64,000 nucleotides of DNA. Origin: Dromiciops gliroides. Taxonomy: Eukaryota > Chordata > Mammalia > Microbiotheria > Microbiotheriidae. The position numbers and the translations under genes were made by a program. The stretch spans positions 478,596,617-478,660,616 of the forward strand of contig NC_057864.1 of the NCBI RefSeq assembly GCF_019393635.1, written 5' to 3'. The notes beneath the pieces are model-generated. The model did no database searches, was not told where the DNA came from, and saw only the letters and a program-made list of their open reading frames with translations. Each line of letters begins with the position of its first letter. The first letter of the stretch is position 1. Positions 23,276 to 34,389 of this stretch are shown in pieces.

Positions 23276-24044
23276 TTTCTTCCTGTAGTTGTGAAATAGA
23301 ATTGAGGTTAGTTTTTCTTCTTTAGACACTTCCCCCTCCTTGCCCCCTAACAGATTTGGGAATTTAAAGGTGACTCCTATCCTTTGTCCTAAAGGATAGA
23401 AATCATTCCTCCTCTTCCCCATCTCTCCACCCCCACCCCTCCAAAAGAACACTCCAGCCCACAGCGAAGCCTCCCTCCCGTGAAATGAACAGCACTTACT
23501 CCCACCTGACATTAGCATTGTTGGCCTGGTACCGTTTATCCTTTCATGTGCATTTTCTGTCTTTCCAACCAGTTTGGAAGAAGCCTCCCAGGGCATGAAT
23601 CACAGGGATGAAGATACATTCTCCCTCCCCCAGCCCTGAACATAATAAAAGCTGATTGATTGATTTAAAAGAGGGTTGAGTTTTTTTTACCCTTTGGGGA
23701 AGGGGGAGGGAAGTGAAGCTTCTAAAGATGGTGGTGATTTCTATGATGTCATCAATTAATATCAATCAATCAACATTAATTAAGTACCTACTATATGCCA
23801 GACTCTGGGTGGACAAAGGAAGACCTGGTAGCTGGGTTCCATTCTCTGCTCTTCTTTACATCATCCCTGGAAAGGGTTACACTCTATTCTAGGGGGTATA
23901 AACAGCCTTAAGTTCCCTAAGTTCCTCGGTACAAATTAATCCTATTTTTTGGAGCTGGTATCTCTAATTGTTGGTTTGATTTCTGACCTCCTCCCCTTCC
24001 CCCCAATAGCTTTTTTTTTTTTTTTACAATATTTGAATGTTGGG

Positions 24045-24385
24045 GTTGGAAGGAATTTTAGAGACCTTCAGCTCATAGGATCTCAGATTCTGAGCTAAAA
24101 AGACCCGTTAGAGGCTATGAAGAACAACCTTTTCATTTTATAATCGAGGAAAACTAAAGCCCAGATTGGGGAAAGAGACTTTACAAGTCACAAAATGAGT
24201 CAGTGGTAGAGTTTTCCAGTTGGGTGGTTTGCCCACAACATCTCTTGGGTCTATGTTCATTTCATACAGTCATAGCCATCTGGCCAACAGAAGAGGAAAC
24301 TGAGTCCCAGTGTGGTCAAGTGGTTTGTCCAGGGTTACACTGGACAAAGCCAAGTGGTCTTTACAAGCTGAGGCTTGGGGTCATT
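24045..24385 (-). repeat. Two MIR fragments
   Basis: 24100-24200 (TTATAATCGAGGAAAACTAA) and 24255-24385 (CCAACAGAAGAGGAAACTGA). Confidence 0.5.
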
Positions 24386-24497
24386 GTCCTGGAGAATGGT
24401 CTGAGACCACAAATGCGTTCATACAGTTTATAGCTTTTTCACATTCATGGTATTCGATAAGTGCCCTTTTGGGACCAGGCCTTCTCTGAAGCTCTGC

Positions 24498-24808
24498 TTT
24501 CCTCCCTCCCTCCCTCCCTCCCTCCCTCCCTCCCTCCCTCCCTTCCTTCCTTCCTTCCTCCCTCCCTCCCTCTGTTCCTTCCTTCCTTCCTTCCTTCCTT
24601 CCTTCCTTCCTTCCTTCCTTCCTTCCTTCCTTCCTTCCTTCCTTCCTTCCTTCCTTCCTTCCTTCCTTCCTTCCTTCCTTCTTTCCTCCCTCCCTCTCTC
24701 CCTTCCTTCCTCCTCCTCCTTTTTTCTCTTTCTCTTTCTTCTTTCTTTCGTTTCTTTCCTTCTTTCTTTCTTTCCTCTTTCCTTCCTTTCTCTCTCCCTC
24801 CTCCTTCT

Positions 24809-24900
<92 letters not shown>

Positions 24901-24918
24901 TCTCTCTCCCTCCCCCCC
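24498..24918. repeat. CCCT/TTCC/CT composite pyrimidine tract
   Basis: About 420 bp of (TCCC)n, (TTCC)n, irregular pyrimidines and (CT)n. The long open frames across it on both strands are low-complexity artefacts. Confidence 0.97.
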
Positions 24919-24978
24919 CTCATTTTTTCATATAGCCACTCCCCTCTGCCTCTTACCCCTTAGTGGCAAAGAATAAGA

Positions 24979-25114
24979 GTGTGTGTGTGTGTGTGTGTGA
25001 GAAAGAAACCAGTTCAGTAAAACTAATCAATCTATCAACTCAGTTGATAGTATATGCAATATTCCATACCCATAGTACCCCATCTCTCTGAAACACACAC
25101 ACACACACACACAC
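24979..25114. repeat. (GT)n and (AC)n bracketing an antisense L1 scrap
   Basis: 24979-24999 is (GT)n; 25093-25114 is (AC)n; between them AACCAGTTCAGTAAAAC, ATTCCATACCCATAG resembles antisense L1 3' UTR. Confidence 0.6.
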
Positions 25115-26139
25115 ATGCATTTAGGGCTGGAGAAATCTGCTTTGCAGGGCTCTCAATCGTTAATTTTGCAACAAGTTTCACAGACAGCTAGAAGGCTCAA
25201 AGCCTCCAGTGGACAGTCACACAAACCCAGGCTCAGATTTCAAACCTTGCTGAGGGGCCCACAAATGCTTTATCTCTCCCCCAGTCCAGCTGCACTGACC
25301 CCAGGCTCCTGGTTGTCTACGCTTTCCCAGCCTGGGGGTGGGGGTGGGGCACCATTCCTTCTCAAGATGCCAGGGGGTTTTGGCCCTAAGGAAAACTTCT
25401 GAGACTAGTTTACACTAAGGTGTAAGTGACAGATAACAGGTGAAAGTGACCTCTCTTTTCCTTCCCTTTAGACCTGGTGTTCTTACTTTTTTTTTGGTCT
25501 CAGACCCTTTGTCTGGTGAAGCACTTTTCAGTCTAATGTTTGTTGTTCAACACTTTTAATTGAAGGAAATGCTCATTTCACTTAGAGATAAATGACAATA
25601 AAAATGCATTTTTTTTTTACCATCCCTACAAATCCCCTGAAATGTATCCAATGACCCACGGGGGAAGGGGGGGTGTCTGTGGCCCCCAAGTTAAGAACTT
25701 TTGCCTTGGATGGCTTTGCCTCTTCCTGCCCAGCTCAAAGCCTCCAGCCAGAGGAATACAATTCTTTTGGGTGGTGAAGACTCTTTTGAGGAGCAGGGAG
25801 TAGGGCTGGCTTGCTGGTAGCCCAGTCATTATCCCCCACCCTAGACGGACAAAGTCACCTGCTGCTTGACATTATTCAAGGAGGAAGTGAGTTTTGTGTC
25901 TTGCCTTCGCTCTTGTTCCTCACTAACCATTGGCAATGACCCCAGAAGAGGGGGATCCAGCCAGAGCCTCCCTGAGGATCCAGCCAGCTACTGAGGGCCC
26001 AGAACTCGTGGGAGGTTGAGGTGGGGGACCAGAATCCTCTACATCCCCGCCGCTCCCCCCTCCCTCACCCCGTGGGATTATTGCATCTTCCTGGCGCTGC
26101 ACACTGGGCCTGGTTCTGAGCCGTTCACCTGGAGGAAAA

Positions 26140-26480
26140 GGCATCTGCAGCTCATTAGCCATCACCTGAAACTCACAGTCTTCTGAGATAAACAATTTAT
26201 TGGGAAAGGTTAAAAAAAATCATTATCAAATAACCACAGCTGGAAAAAGTTGTCGGTGCGGCAGGGAGGAAAACCCGGACTGGATCGCCGTGAGAAGGGC
26301 TCTGGCTCTGGAGCAGCAGTAGCCAGAAACGGAAAGGGAAACATCTGTAATGCATTTATTTGATATTCACCTTTGAGACCAACTCAGCTGGATGGAGACG
26401 GTGGGCTCAGGCCAAAGGCAAAACTCCTTCAGAAGGATTTTCTCTGGGGGAGCTAATTGCCTGAGATGAAGCAGGTGGGG
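26140..26480. other. Repeat-free segment, possible conserved non-coding element
   Basis: No transposon signature over 340 bp. AT-rich islands (AACAATTTATTGGG, GTAATGCATTTATTTG) alternate with CCACAGCTGG. On the minus strand two AATAAA motifs occur near 26191 and 26360, so an unspliced non-coding 3' end is an alternative. The minus-strand open frame 25923-26195 is not recognisable. Confidence 0.3.
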
Positions 26481-26879
26481 GGTGGGGGCGGCGGCGGATA
26501 GAGGGTATATTCAGAACCTGGGTCTCTGGCTGGGGCTTCCGAGTGTCCCTGGCGGCATGAAGACCGGGGGTAGTTAGCTGTCCTGCACTGGCCAGGGAGG
26601 GGCAGGGCCAGGGCAGGGAAGAGGGATGGGGGGACCAGGTGGGTGTCAGAAATAAAGGCTGGCCAGAAAGAATTCATTTTTCATTCTCTACCATCTCCCC
26701 TTCCCTTCTTGAAAAATAAAAAACAGCTGTCCCAGAGCCCTCCACTGCCCCAGGCTCCTATCCTTCCCCTGCTTTCACGGAGCAGGACAGTGGGGAGGTG
26801 GGAAGCCCTGCTAACTAATAGCCTTTGTCCTACACCCTCGGGTTCCCTCTCTTTACAGCTCCTCCATCCCCAAGATCAG

Positions 26880-27710
26880 TCAACAGGCATTTATTAGGTA
26901 TTTACTACCTGTCAGGCACTTTGCTAAGGGCTGGGGATACAGAGAAAGACAAAAACCAGGTCCCTGTGCCTTCAAAACCCCCATCTTTTAATGAGGAGAC
27001 AAGGCACAAACAACTATGTGCATACAAGATATATAGTGTCTATATATACACATGTATATATTATATATGTCCAGGTGTATACATACATACACACGTATAC
27101 ATACACATGTATACATACACATACATATACACACATGTGTGAATATATATTCACACAGAGAGACACATACAGGGAGAGTACTCTCGGATGGAAAGCACTA
27201 GAAACTGGAGGTTCTGGGAAATGCTTCCTGCAAAAGATGAGATTTGAAATAAGACAGGAAGGCAGGGAAACTAAAACACGAGGGTGAGGAGGGAGAAGAC
27301 TCCAGGCTTGGGGGTTGGGCGTGGGGAGGGAGGAAGCAGGCAATGCAAAGGCTTGGAAATGGGAAATGGCTCATTTTGGGTGAGGAACAGATGGAAGACC
27401 ACAGTCACTGGGCATTGCAGAGTACGTGGAGGGAGGGGAGTTAAGTGCACGGAGACTGGAAAGGTCGGAAGGGAGCCCGCAAAGTGAGGATGTTCTATTT
27501 CATCCTTAAATTTTGGGCCAGGGGAGTTTATTGAGTAGTGGAAGGGGTTGGGAGGAGGGGAAGGGACCTTTACTTTGGGAACACCATTTTGGTAGCTGAG
27601 GGGGTGGGCTGGAGCGGGAAGGAATTTGAGCCAGGGAGACCCACCTGAAGGGGATTGCAATAGTTTAGGCTGTTCCCCATTTTCAGTGAGTGCCTTCAAT
27701 TCAGCCAGTA
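26880..27710. repeat. Ancient interspersed repeat, family not assigned, with internal TA/CA repeat
   Basis: CAACAGGCATTTATTAGG, CTACCTGTCAGGCACTTTG, AGGAGACAAGGCACAAACAAC, TGGAAGGGGTTGGGAGG in the order shared with 40655-41440. An ATACAC-rich tract occupies 27040-27160. Confidence 0.55.
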
Positions 27711-27746
27711 TTGGGTACCCACTATGTTCCAGGTGCTAGGGAAGCT

Positions 27747-28028
27747 AAGAAGGAAGGAAGGAAGGAAGGAAGGAAGGAAGGAAGGAAGGAAGGAAGGAAG
27801 GAAGGAAGGAAGGAAGGAAGGAAGGAAGGAAGGAAGGGAAGGAGGAAGGGATGAAGGAAAGGAGGGAGGGAGGGAAGGAAGGAGGGAAGAAAGAAGGGAA
27901 GGAGGGAGGGAGGAAGGAAAGAAGGAAGGAAAGAAGGGAGGGAGGAAGGAAGGAAAGAAGGGAAGGAGGGAGGAAAGGAGGAAGGAAGAAGGGAGAGAGG
28001 GAGGAAGGAAGGAAGAAAGGAAGGAAGA
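27747..28028. repeat. (GAAG)n/(GGAG)n purine array
   Basis: About 280 bp; a regular AAGG core (27750-27835) grading into irregular GGAGGGA units. Confidence 0.97.
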
Positions 28029-28429
28029 GTCCCTTAAAAGTTATATATTCTACTGGTTGTTTGTGTGTGCAACATGTATAAATTAGAAAATAGACCCACA
28101 GTCATTTTTTGGGAGGGGAGTGAGAATCCTAACCACCAGAGGGACCAGGAAATAAATGCCTTGGCAGTTATGTAAAAGGTTGTAATTTTCTTGAAGGAAG
28201 CTAAGTATTTCCAAAGAGGGCTGGGGAGGGGCCAGGAAAGATAGCAGGTCCAAAAGCAATGGGATGGAATGTTGTGTACAGGGGACAGTGCCTTGTATGC
28301 AGTAAACAGAACTGGTCGCATTGAATTCTACTCTTATCCCCAAAGGCTGACAGTACAGCTATATCCTCAATGTCACCCAAACATCTCCTAAGAAGAGTTG
28401 GGTAGAGGCAAAATCAATAAAACTTTATC

Positions 28430-29075
28430 AATCAATCTAGGTGATTGCAATGGTCTCCTTACTTGTCTTTTGACTATCATTCCCTACGATCTTCCTTTTC
28501 ATGCCTCTACATTAGTCTTCCTAGGTCACTATTCTGATCACCCATTCCTGCTCCGATACCTTTCCCTGTTTCCCACAGAATTCAGTCCTGACTCCTTTGA
28601 CACCCCCCCCCAAACAACAACCCTGTTTCATATAGTCTGTCCCTATTTTAGCTCTGCAACCTTTTTCACTATCCACCACTTCCTAAGATGAACCCTCGGC
28701 TCTGGCTACCTCAAGCCTCTTTCATTTCTCCTAGCTGATTGCTATCTTAGCCCCCTTTCAAGGTCTTTTCCCACACTATCCTTCCCTTTTCTTTCTTTTT
28801 TTTTTTTTGCAGGGCAATGGGGGTTAAGTGACTTGCCCAGGGTCACATAGCTAGTAAGTGTTAAGTGTCTGAGGTCGGATTTGAACTCAGGTCCTCCTGA
28901 CTCCAGGGCCGGTGCTCTATCTACTGTACCACCTAGCTGCCCCTCCTCCCCTTTTCTTTACTCACACAGTCCCTTACCCCTGGAATAGACGATTCTTTTG
29001 TTTCTGCTGTTGCTGAGGACCCAGATCAAATGCCAACTTTTCCATGAAGCCTTCCCTGACCCCCTGCTGAAGACC
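28430..29075 (+). repeat. L2 3' region split by a SINE
   Basis: ATTGCAATGGTCTCCTTAC, TGATCACCCATTCCTGCTC, and after the SINE CCAACTTTTCCATGAAGCC follow L2 order. Confidence 0.65.
28796..28943 (-). mobile_element. WSINE-type SINE inside L2
   Basis: Full SINE; flanks TTCCCTTTTCTTT and TCCCCTTTTCTTT form an approximate TSD. Confidence 0.9.
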
Positions 29076-29199
29076 CCTTTTGGGGCCTCAGTTTCCTTAT
29101 CTGTAAAATGAGAGGCTTAGAGTAGAAGAGCTCTATGTCCATCCCAGCTCCAGATCTAGGCTCCTATAAAACTGTGTACATCTTTCCTCGGGAGTGAAC

Positions 29200-29569
29200 C
29201 CTGAGGAAAAATCAGGAGTCGAGTCCCTTAGGCAGTCAGATGTTGGACATCACATCCCTCTGGCAACTCCTGCGGCGGCACTGGTGCCAAACTGTATTAG
29301 CTCTGCCTCTCCTTTGGATCCACCAATGTCCCGGAGAGGGAAAACCTGCTGCATGGGCAACAGGTGGTTTTCCATATTGATCCGCCCAGGCCAGCGCCCT
29401 GGAGAGGACACTCCAGCTACTCCTCATGGGGTAGATACAACACGGGATGCAGCAGTTACCGGTTATAAGTCACTCAGGAGCTGCAGCTCCCACATCGGAC
29501 TGCACAGCCACACTGTGGCCTGTGGCTCTTCAAGGTGCTGATCCATGGTTGTCCACGACTGGTGGAGGC

Positions 29570-29645
<76 letters not shown>

Positions 29646-29646
29646 A
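29200..29646 (+). mobile_element. RTE-like 3' end with (ACT)n tail
   Basis: Non-SINE, non-L1 sequence runs to GTTGTCCACGACTGGTGG and then directly into about 25 ACT units (29571-29645). Short tandem tails are typical of RTE-clade LINEs; family assignment is inferred. Confidence 0.45.
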
Positions 29647-29719
29647 TCTTATCTCACCTCCTTTCTCCCTCTGCCCCCTAAATCACAAAATTTTGGGGTG
29701 AGGGATCCAGTTATTATTT

Positions 29720-29957
29720 GTTGTTCAATCATTTCAGCTGTGTCTCTCTGTGACCCTATTTGGGGTTTTCTTGGCAAAGATACTGGGAGTTTGCCATTTG
29801 CTTCTCCAGCTCATATGACAGATGAGGAAATGGAGGCAAACAGGGTGAAGTGACTTGCCCAGGGTCACATAGCTAGCAAGTGTCTGAGGCCAGATTTGAA
29901 CGCCGGAAGATGAGTCTTGCCCAACACTCTGTCCACTTCACCACCTGGCTGCCCAGC
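29720..29957 (-). mobile_element. Mar1-type CORE-SINE
   Basis: TTGTTGTTCAATC tail, CTATTTGGGGTTTTCTTGG, CAGATGAGGAAATGGAGG, ACCTGGCTGCCC head. Confidence 0.8.
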
Positions 29958-30209
29958 AATTATCTTTGCTTCCTCCCCAGGCCCCGCAAACATTTCTTGA
30001 TTGTATTGAAATCCCATAGTGTTGCTGGTACCTTTCCTGATAGCTCCAGATCACAGAGATCTCTGAGTGCTTGGAGTCTCCTTTCTAGCATTGATGGTGG
30101 AATAATGTCGCTATTGCATGTGTGTCAACCTTTCCCCTTAAGGAGACTGACTCTAAGTGGCTGAAGGAGCAGAGTCATTCCCTTTCATCCTCTCTGATGC
30201 CCACTGGGG

Positions 30210-30760
30210 ACAGAACCCATGGTATAGTGGAAGGACTCAGAAGGACTCAGAGCTTGAGGACCCGAGTTCAAATCCCATCCCTGTTCCTTAGCACCCAGAT
30301 GACCTTGGGAAGCTCTTTATTTCCCTGGAACTTTTTTTTCTCATGGGTAAAATGAGTAAAGGGGTTCGGCTGGCTGGGCTCTGTGGGCCCTTCCAGCTCT
30401 TTATCAGTGTGATGACCTCTCTGGGCCTGCTTCTTCATCTTTAACATGAGAGGCATCAATCTCCAGCCCGGTGACCTTATGATTTCATAATTGTAATAGA
30501 AGCTTGCATTTATCTCACCCTTTAAGGTTTATGAAGGGGATTCCTCACAAGAAATCAGGAAGGAGAACAGGGGCCCAGGTCCCCAGCTTAAGTGCTGAAA
30601 GGGACTTCAGAGGTCTTTGATTCCAGCCCCCTCATTTTACAGAAGAGGAAATGGAGGCCCAGGGAGATGAATGACTTGCCCAAGGTCTCACAGCTGGCAC
30701 ATAGAAGAGCAGGATTAGAATCCAGGTCCTCTGACTCCCAAACTAGTGATCTCTTCAGAC
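30210..30760. repeat. MIR fragments in both orientations
   Basis: 30220-30430 reads plus (GAGTTCAAATCCCATCC, CTCATGGGTAAAATGAG). 30595-30760 reads minus (CATTTTACAGAAGAGG, GGTCTCACAGCTGG). Confidence 0.6.
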
Positions 30761-31309
30761 ACTGGCCTCTAGTTCGAGGATTACGATCTGTTTTCCAGAT
30801 GGGGAAACTGAGGTTCAGGTGAAATGAGAGCTTGCCCCGAGTCACCGAATAGTTGGTGGATGAATGAATGAGGCCCTGCCCTGATGATGCTGCCCTTCCC
30901 GACTTTTCCATCCACAGAAGCACGCTTGTAAATGTCGAAGTTTTCCATGGCACACCTTTGGGGGGCGGAGGTGGGGGTGGGGTTCTTCCCGCCCACTGAT
31001 GAAAAGGTCCCAGGTGCAATTTGGGCAGGGCTGCACCTTTTTGGAGAGGGTGCAGGGGACAGGCTTTGGAAAAATACTAGCTTGACTATGGAAATAAGAG
31101 AAGAGAGAGAGAACAGTAAGAAAATTGCCTAGCAACACTTGGGGCTGTGATAAGCTCTCAGGCTGTCAGCCGGAGACCACAAGGGGCGCCCGGGAGCCCA
31201 GAGCTGGTGTGGGGGGGAAACGTGGGTAGGCAAGACGAGTCCTGTCCCTTCTGTTTTCACATCATTTGTCTAATAAGCCCCCTTCTCTTCTCTAACACCA
31301 CCCCCACCC

Positions 31310-31970
31310 TGGTGTAGACCCTCTTCACCTCACATCTGGATTATTGCAATAGCTGCGGGGAGGGTCTGCCTGCTTCAAGGCTCTTCCCACTTCCAGTCCA
31401 TCGTCCATTCAGCCACCAAAGTGATTCTCCTAAAGTTTAGGTCCAATCATGTCACACACTCAATGAACTTCAGTGGTTCCCTACTACTGCCAGTATCAAA
31501 GATAAAACCCTGTGTTTGGCTTTGAAAGCCCTTGATAACTTGGCCCCCTTCAACCTTTCCAATCTCCTCATACCTCACTCCTTCAAAGTACAATCCAACC
31601 ACTCCTGGACTCCTGGCTGTTCTTAGCATCTCATTCCATCTTCTGATCCTGGGCATTTTCTCTGTCCTCCATGCTTGGAACACTCTCCCTCCCGATCACT
31701 TCCTTCAAGTCCCAGCTGAAATCTCACCTTTTACAGGAAACCTTTCATCCCCCCCCCCCCGTCCCCCATTAATGCTAGTGTCTTCCTTCTGAAATTATCT
31801 CCAAATTACTCTGTGTGTGTAGTGTTCATTCACACTAGTTAGCACAGTGTTTCCCCCATCAGATGGTAAAGCCAAGGCTCATGTTTCTGCTTCTCTTTGT
31901 GTCTCTAGTACTTTGCATGGTGCCTGGCGCACAGTAGGCAATTAATTTGATGCTTATTAACTTGACTCTT
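31310..31970 (+). repeat. L2 LINE 3' region, long copy
   Basis: About 660 bp in L2 order: TCTGGATTATTGCAATAGC, CCAATCATGTCACACACTC, TTGAAAGCCCTTGATAACTT, CATGCTTGGAACACTCTCC, TTTGCATGGTGCCTGGCGC. The reading frame is decayed. Confidence 0.75.
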
Positions 31971-32039
31971 ACCCTGGAAGTATGCGATGATAATAATAAT
32001 AATAATATTCCTAGAGTACTTTAAAGTTTCACAGAATAA

Positions 32040-32380
32040 CAAATCCAGAGCTAGAAGGAGCTTCTGAAGTCATTTAGACCAACCCTCTTGTTTTACAGAT
32101 GTGGAAACTGAGGCCCAAGATTAAGCGACTTAGAATCACAGATCTTGAGTTGGAAGGGACCTCAGAGACCATCTAGTCCAACCCCTTTGTTTTACATAGG
32201 ACAAAACAGAATCCCAGGAAGATTAAGTCCCAAGGTCACCTAGGCAAATGTCCCAAGTACTTTCCCCTTACCCCCAATTCTCCAACACAAATCTTATTCT
32301 TCTAATTTTTTAATAGATGAAGAAACTGAGGCTTGGAGAGGTGAAGACAGCTAGAAAGTTGTTGGAGCTAAGATTTGAGA
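32040..32380 (-). repeat. MIR fragments
   Basis: TTTTACAGATGTGGAAACTG and GATGAAGAAACTGAGGC in minus-strand MIR order, with a short duplicated TTGGAAGGGACCTCAGAG unit. Confidence 0.55.
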
Positions 32381-32399
32381 CTAGCTTTCCTTTGACTTT

Positions 32400-32990
32400 A
32401 TTTTTTTATTAATAAACATTTTTATTTATAATTTTGATTTCCAAATTCTATCCCTCCTTCCCTCCCTTCTCTCCCCCGTCCCTGAGGCACTAAGCAATCA
32501 GATATAGGTTATCCATGTGCAATTATTTAAACATTGCCATATTAGTCATTTTGTACAAGAAAACTTGAATAAAAGAAAAAAATGAAAGAAAGTGAAAAAT
32601 AGCATGCTTCAGTTTGTGTTCAATCAATACCAGTTTTCTTTGGAGGTAGATAGCATGCTTCATAGTTGGTCCTGTGGGATTTTCTTAAATCATTATATAT
32701 ATATATATGTGTGTGTGTGTATGTATGTATGTATATATATGTGTGTGTGTGTATATATATGTATATATATATACATATATATAAAACTGAGAATAGTTAA
32801 GTCATTCGCAGCTCTTCATCAAACAATCATGCTGTCATTTTGCACAACATTCTCCTGGTTCTGCTCACTTCACTTTTCATCAGTTCATGTAAGTCTTTCC
32901 AGGTTTTTCCGAAATCATTCTGCTTGTCATTTTTTTATAGCACAATAATATTCCATCGCCATCATATACTGCAGCTTGTTTAGTGCATTT
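32400..32990 (-). mobile_element. L1 3' end fragment with internal (TA)n(TG)n
   Basis: Antisense: AATAAACATTTTTATTTATA, CAATCAGATATAGGTTATCC, TGGTTCTGCTCACTTCAC, TAGCACAATAATATTCC. A 90-bp TA/TG repeat (32695-32782) sits within it. Confidence 0.7.
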
Positions 32991-33040
32991 TACAGATTGG
33001 GAAACTGAGACTCAGAAAGTTCAGGTGGAGTGAATAGGAT

Positions 33041-33172
33041 TTTTTTTTCCCAATAGAATAAGATAGTAGTTTATTTAGGGACTGGGGAAGGGAAACCAAG
33101 AGAGAAATCCTTGGGCTTCTTCTCATGGGGAGAAACCATAGCACAGAGCATGGCTCTGAGATACCAATCTCC
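33041..33172 (-). mobile_element. LINE-mobilised copy of an LTR R region with poly(A) tail
   Basis: On the minus strand this starts GGAGATTGGTATCTCAG, about 30 nt downstream of where the TATA box sits in the full LTRs. It runs through AATAAACTACTATC, stops about 20 nt after that signal and ends in eight A. It is bracketed by a 14-bp TSD with one mismatch (GGAGTGAATAGGAT at 33027-33040 and GGAGTGGATAGGAT at 33173-33186). It matches R of LTR copy 1 (17700-17820) better than copy 2, for example the shared CTCTGTGCTATG. TSD plus poly(A) indicates LINE-type target-primed insertion of a short RNA, not retroviral integration. Confidence 0.85.
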
Positions 33173-33289
33173 GGAGTGGATAGGATTACAGAGATGATAA
33201 GGTTCTGAGCAGGGATTTCAACTCAAGGCTTCCTGACACCACTCTGTCCACTAGACCACACTATTAATTCCACAATCGGGAATCCCATT

Positions 33290-34080
33290 AGGCAATGTAA
33301 GGTTTATAAACCAGAATCTAGGTAATCTTTTCTCTCTGCAAGACCTCTAGATTTCTTTTGAACCTCACGAAATCACCAATTAGATAATCACATCTCTTTA
33401 CGTTCTTTTGTGTAAGATCAGGAAAGTAAAAATGCAGAGAATCAGAGGCGACCACACACTCGCATCTGCCTTTTCCCCACCCAGCTCCCAAGAGACAGCT
33501 CAGAACAGCTCAGTCTCACTTGATGAAAGCAATGGAGAGTTGGGTCACCCCTTTTGTATATCCACCAAGTCCCATTTCAGCAGCCTCTGAGTCATCAGTC
33601 CTTCCCACTCAGCAGGGGAGGACTTTTCTTCGTCATGAAGTAAAACCCCCACTCTCCCTCTAGTCATGAAGGGCTGGGAGTAGATTCCCGGAATTCCACC
33701 TGGTGGGTTGGAACCTGGCAGGGAATATCTGCACATGCTCTGTATAACCCACTAGGGAGAGTGAATCAAAGCATGCCCCACGCCTCCTAAAGCACCTATG
33801 CTTTCCTATGCAGTTCTGCATGAGGCAGCCTTAACAGAATCCCATCTTCTAGCCCACCATGGTAGCTAGGAGCACAAGGCCTCCTCTGTCTCTGTGTTCA
33901 TTCCTGATCTTATCAGAACGAGTGCCCATCCATGGGATTGCGTAGGCAGTGATCCGGTGAGGCTAGAAAGCTCTGAAGCCTTGGAAGACAGGGATTGTGC
34001 CTTCATTTTTGTAGATCCCCTTGAACCCAGGACCAGTGCTCTCAACACAGGAGACAGTGCAGGAATGTTTGCTCAACTGT
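33290..34080. other. Mostly unassigned sequence with an L2-like scrap
   Basis: 33960-34060 (AAGACAGGGATTGTGCC, AGGACCAGTGCTCTC) resembles an L2 tail. The rest shows no repeat pattern and no convincing coding frame. Confidence 0.3.
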
Positions 34081-34135
34081 GGTTGAAATTTGACTTCCGG
34101 AGATGGGACCTTGCTGGTATTTTTTTCCCAACAAG

Positions 34136-34317
34136 AATTTCTTAGATTTTACCACACTCAGGTGAATTTCACAATAGTGGAAAAAATTGGCTGCAAGTTG
34201 AGCCCAGATGATCAAAGTGGGGAAATCACTTTGGATAGAGTGAGGGATTATGTGCTTTGTGTTAGAAAATATTTTATAGAAAAACCGAATTCCAGTCTTG
34301 ACATTATTACTGTTTGA
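34136..34317 (+). CDS. Candidate terminal coding exon, gene not recognised
   Basis: A pyrimidine-rich acceptor (TATTTTTTTCCCAACAAG) ends at 34135. The reading frame continues about 60 codons to TGA at 34315-34317. The peptide is non-repetitive and balanced in composition; it includes GCKLSPDDQSGEITLDRV, which loosely resembles an EF-hand loop (SGEI core) but lacks the usual acidic first and last loop residues. It ends in a hydrophobic IITV. The stretch does not match the SINE, L1 or L2 patterns around it. It could equally be a chance open frame or a fragment of an old retrocopy. No upstream exon was found. Confidence 0.3.
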
Positions 34318-34353
34318 TTGTGGAATGAGAAACTCCAAGGCGAATGTACGCCT

Positions 34354-34357
<4 letters not shown>

Positions 34358-34388
<31 letters not shown>
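34358..34388. repeat. (GT)n microsatellite
   Basis: About 15 GT units just after the candidate exon at 34136-34317. Confidence 0.95.

Positions 34389-34389
<1 letters not shown>

Noticed and set aside
24381..24976. Long open frames of Pro/Leu/Ser or Arg/Glu/Lys repeats on both strands
   Set aside because: They are translations of the TTCC, CCCT and CT tract; open in several frames at once and with no non-repetitive sequence.
27724..28086. Open frame of KEGRKEGR-type repeats
   Set aside because: Pure translation of the GAAG array. The same applies to the frames at 44222-44549, 44887-45360 and 63373-63702.
29447..29701. Poly-Leu or poly-Thr protein
   Set aside because: Translation of the (ACT)n tail of the RTE-like element.
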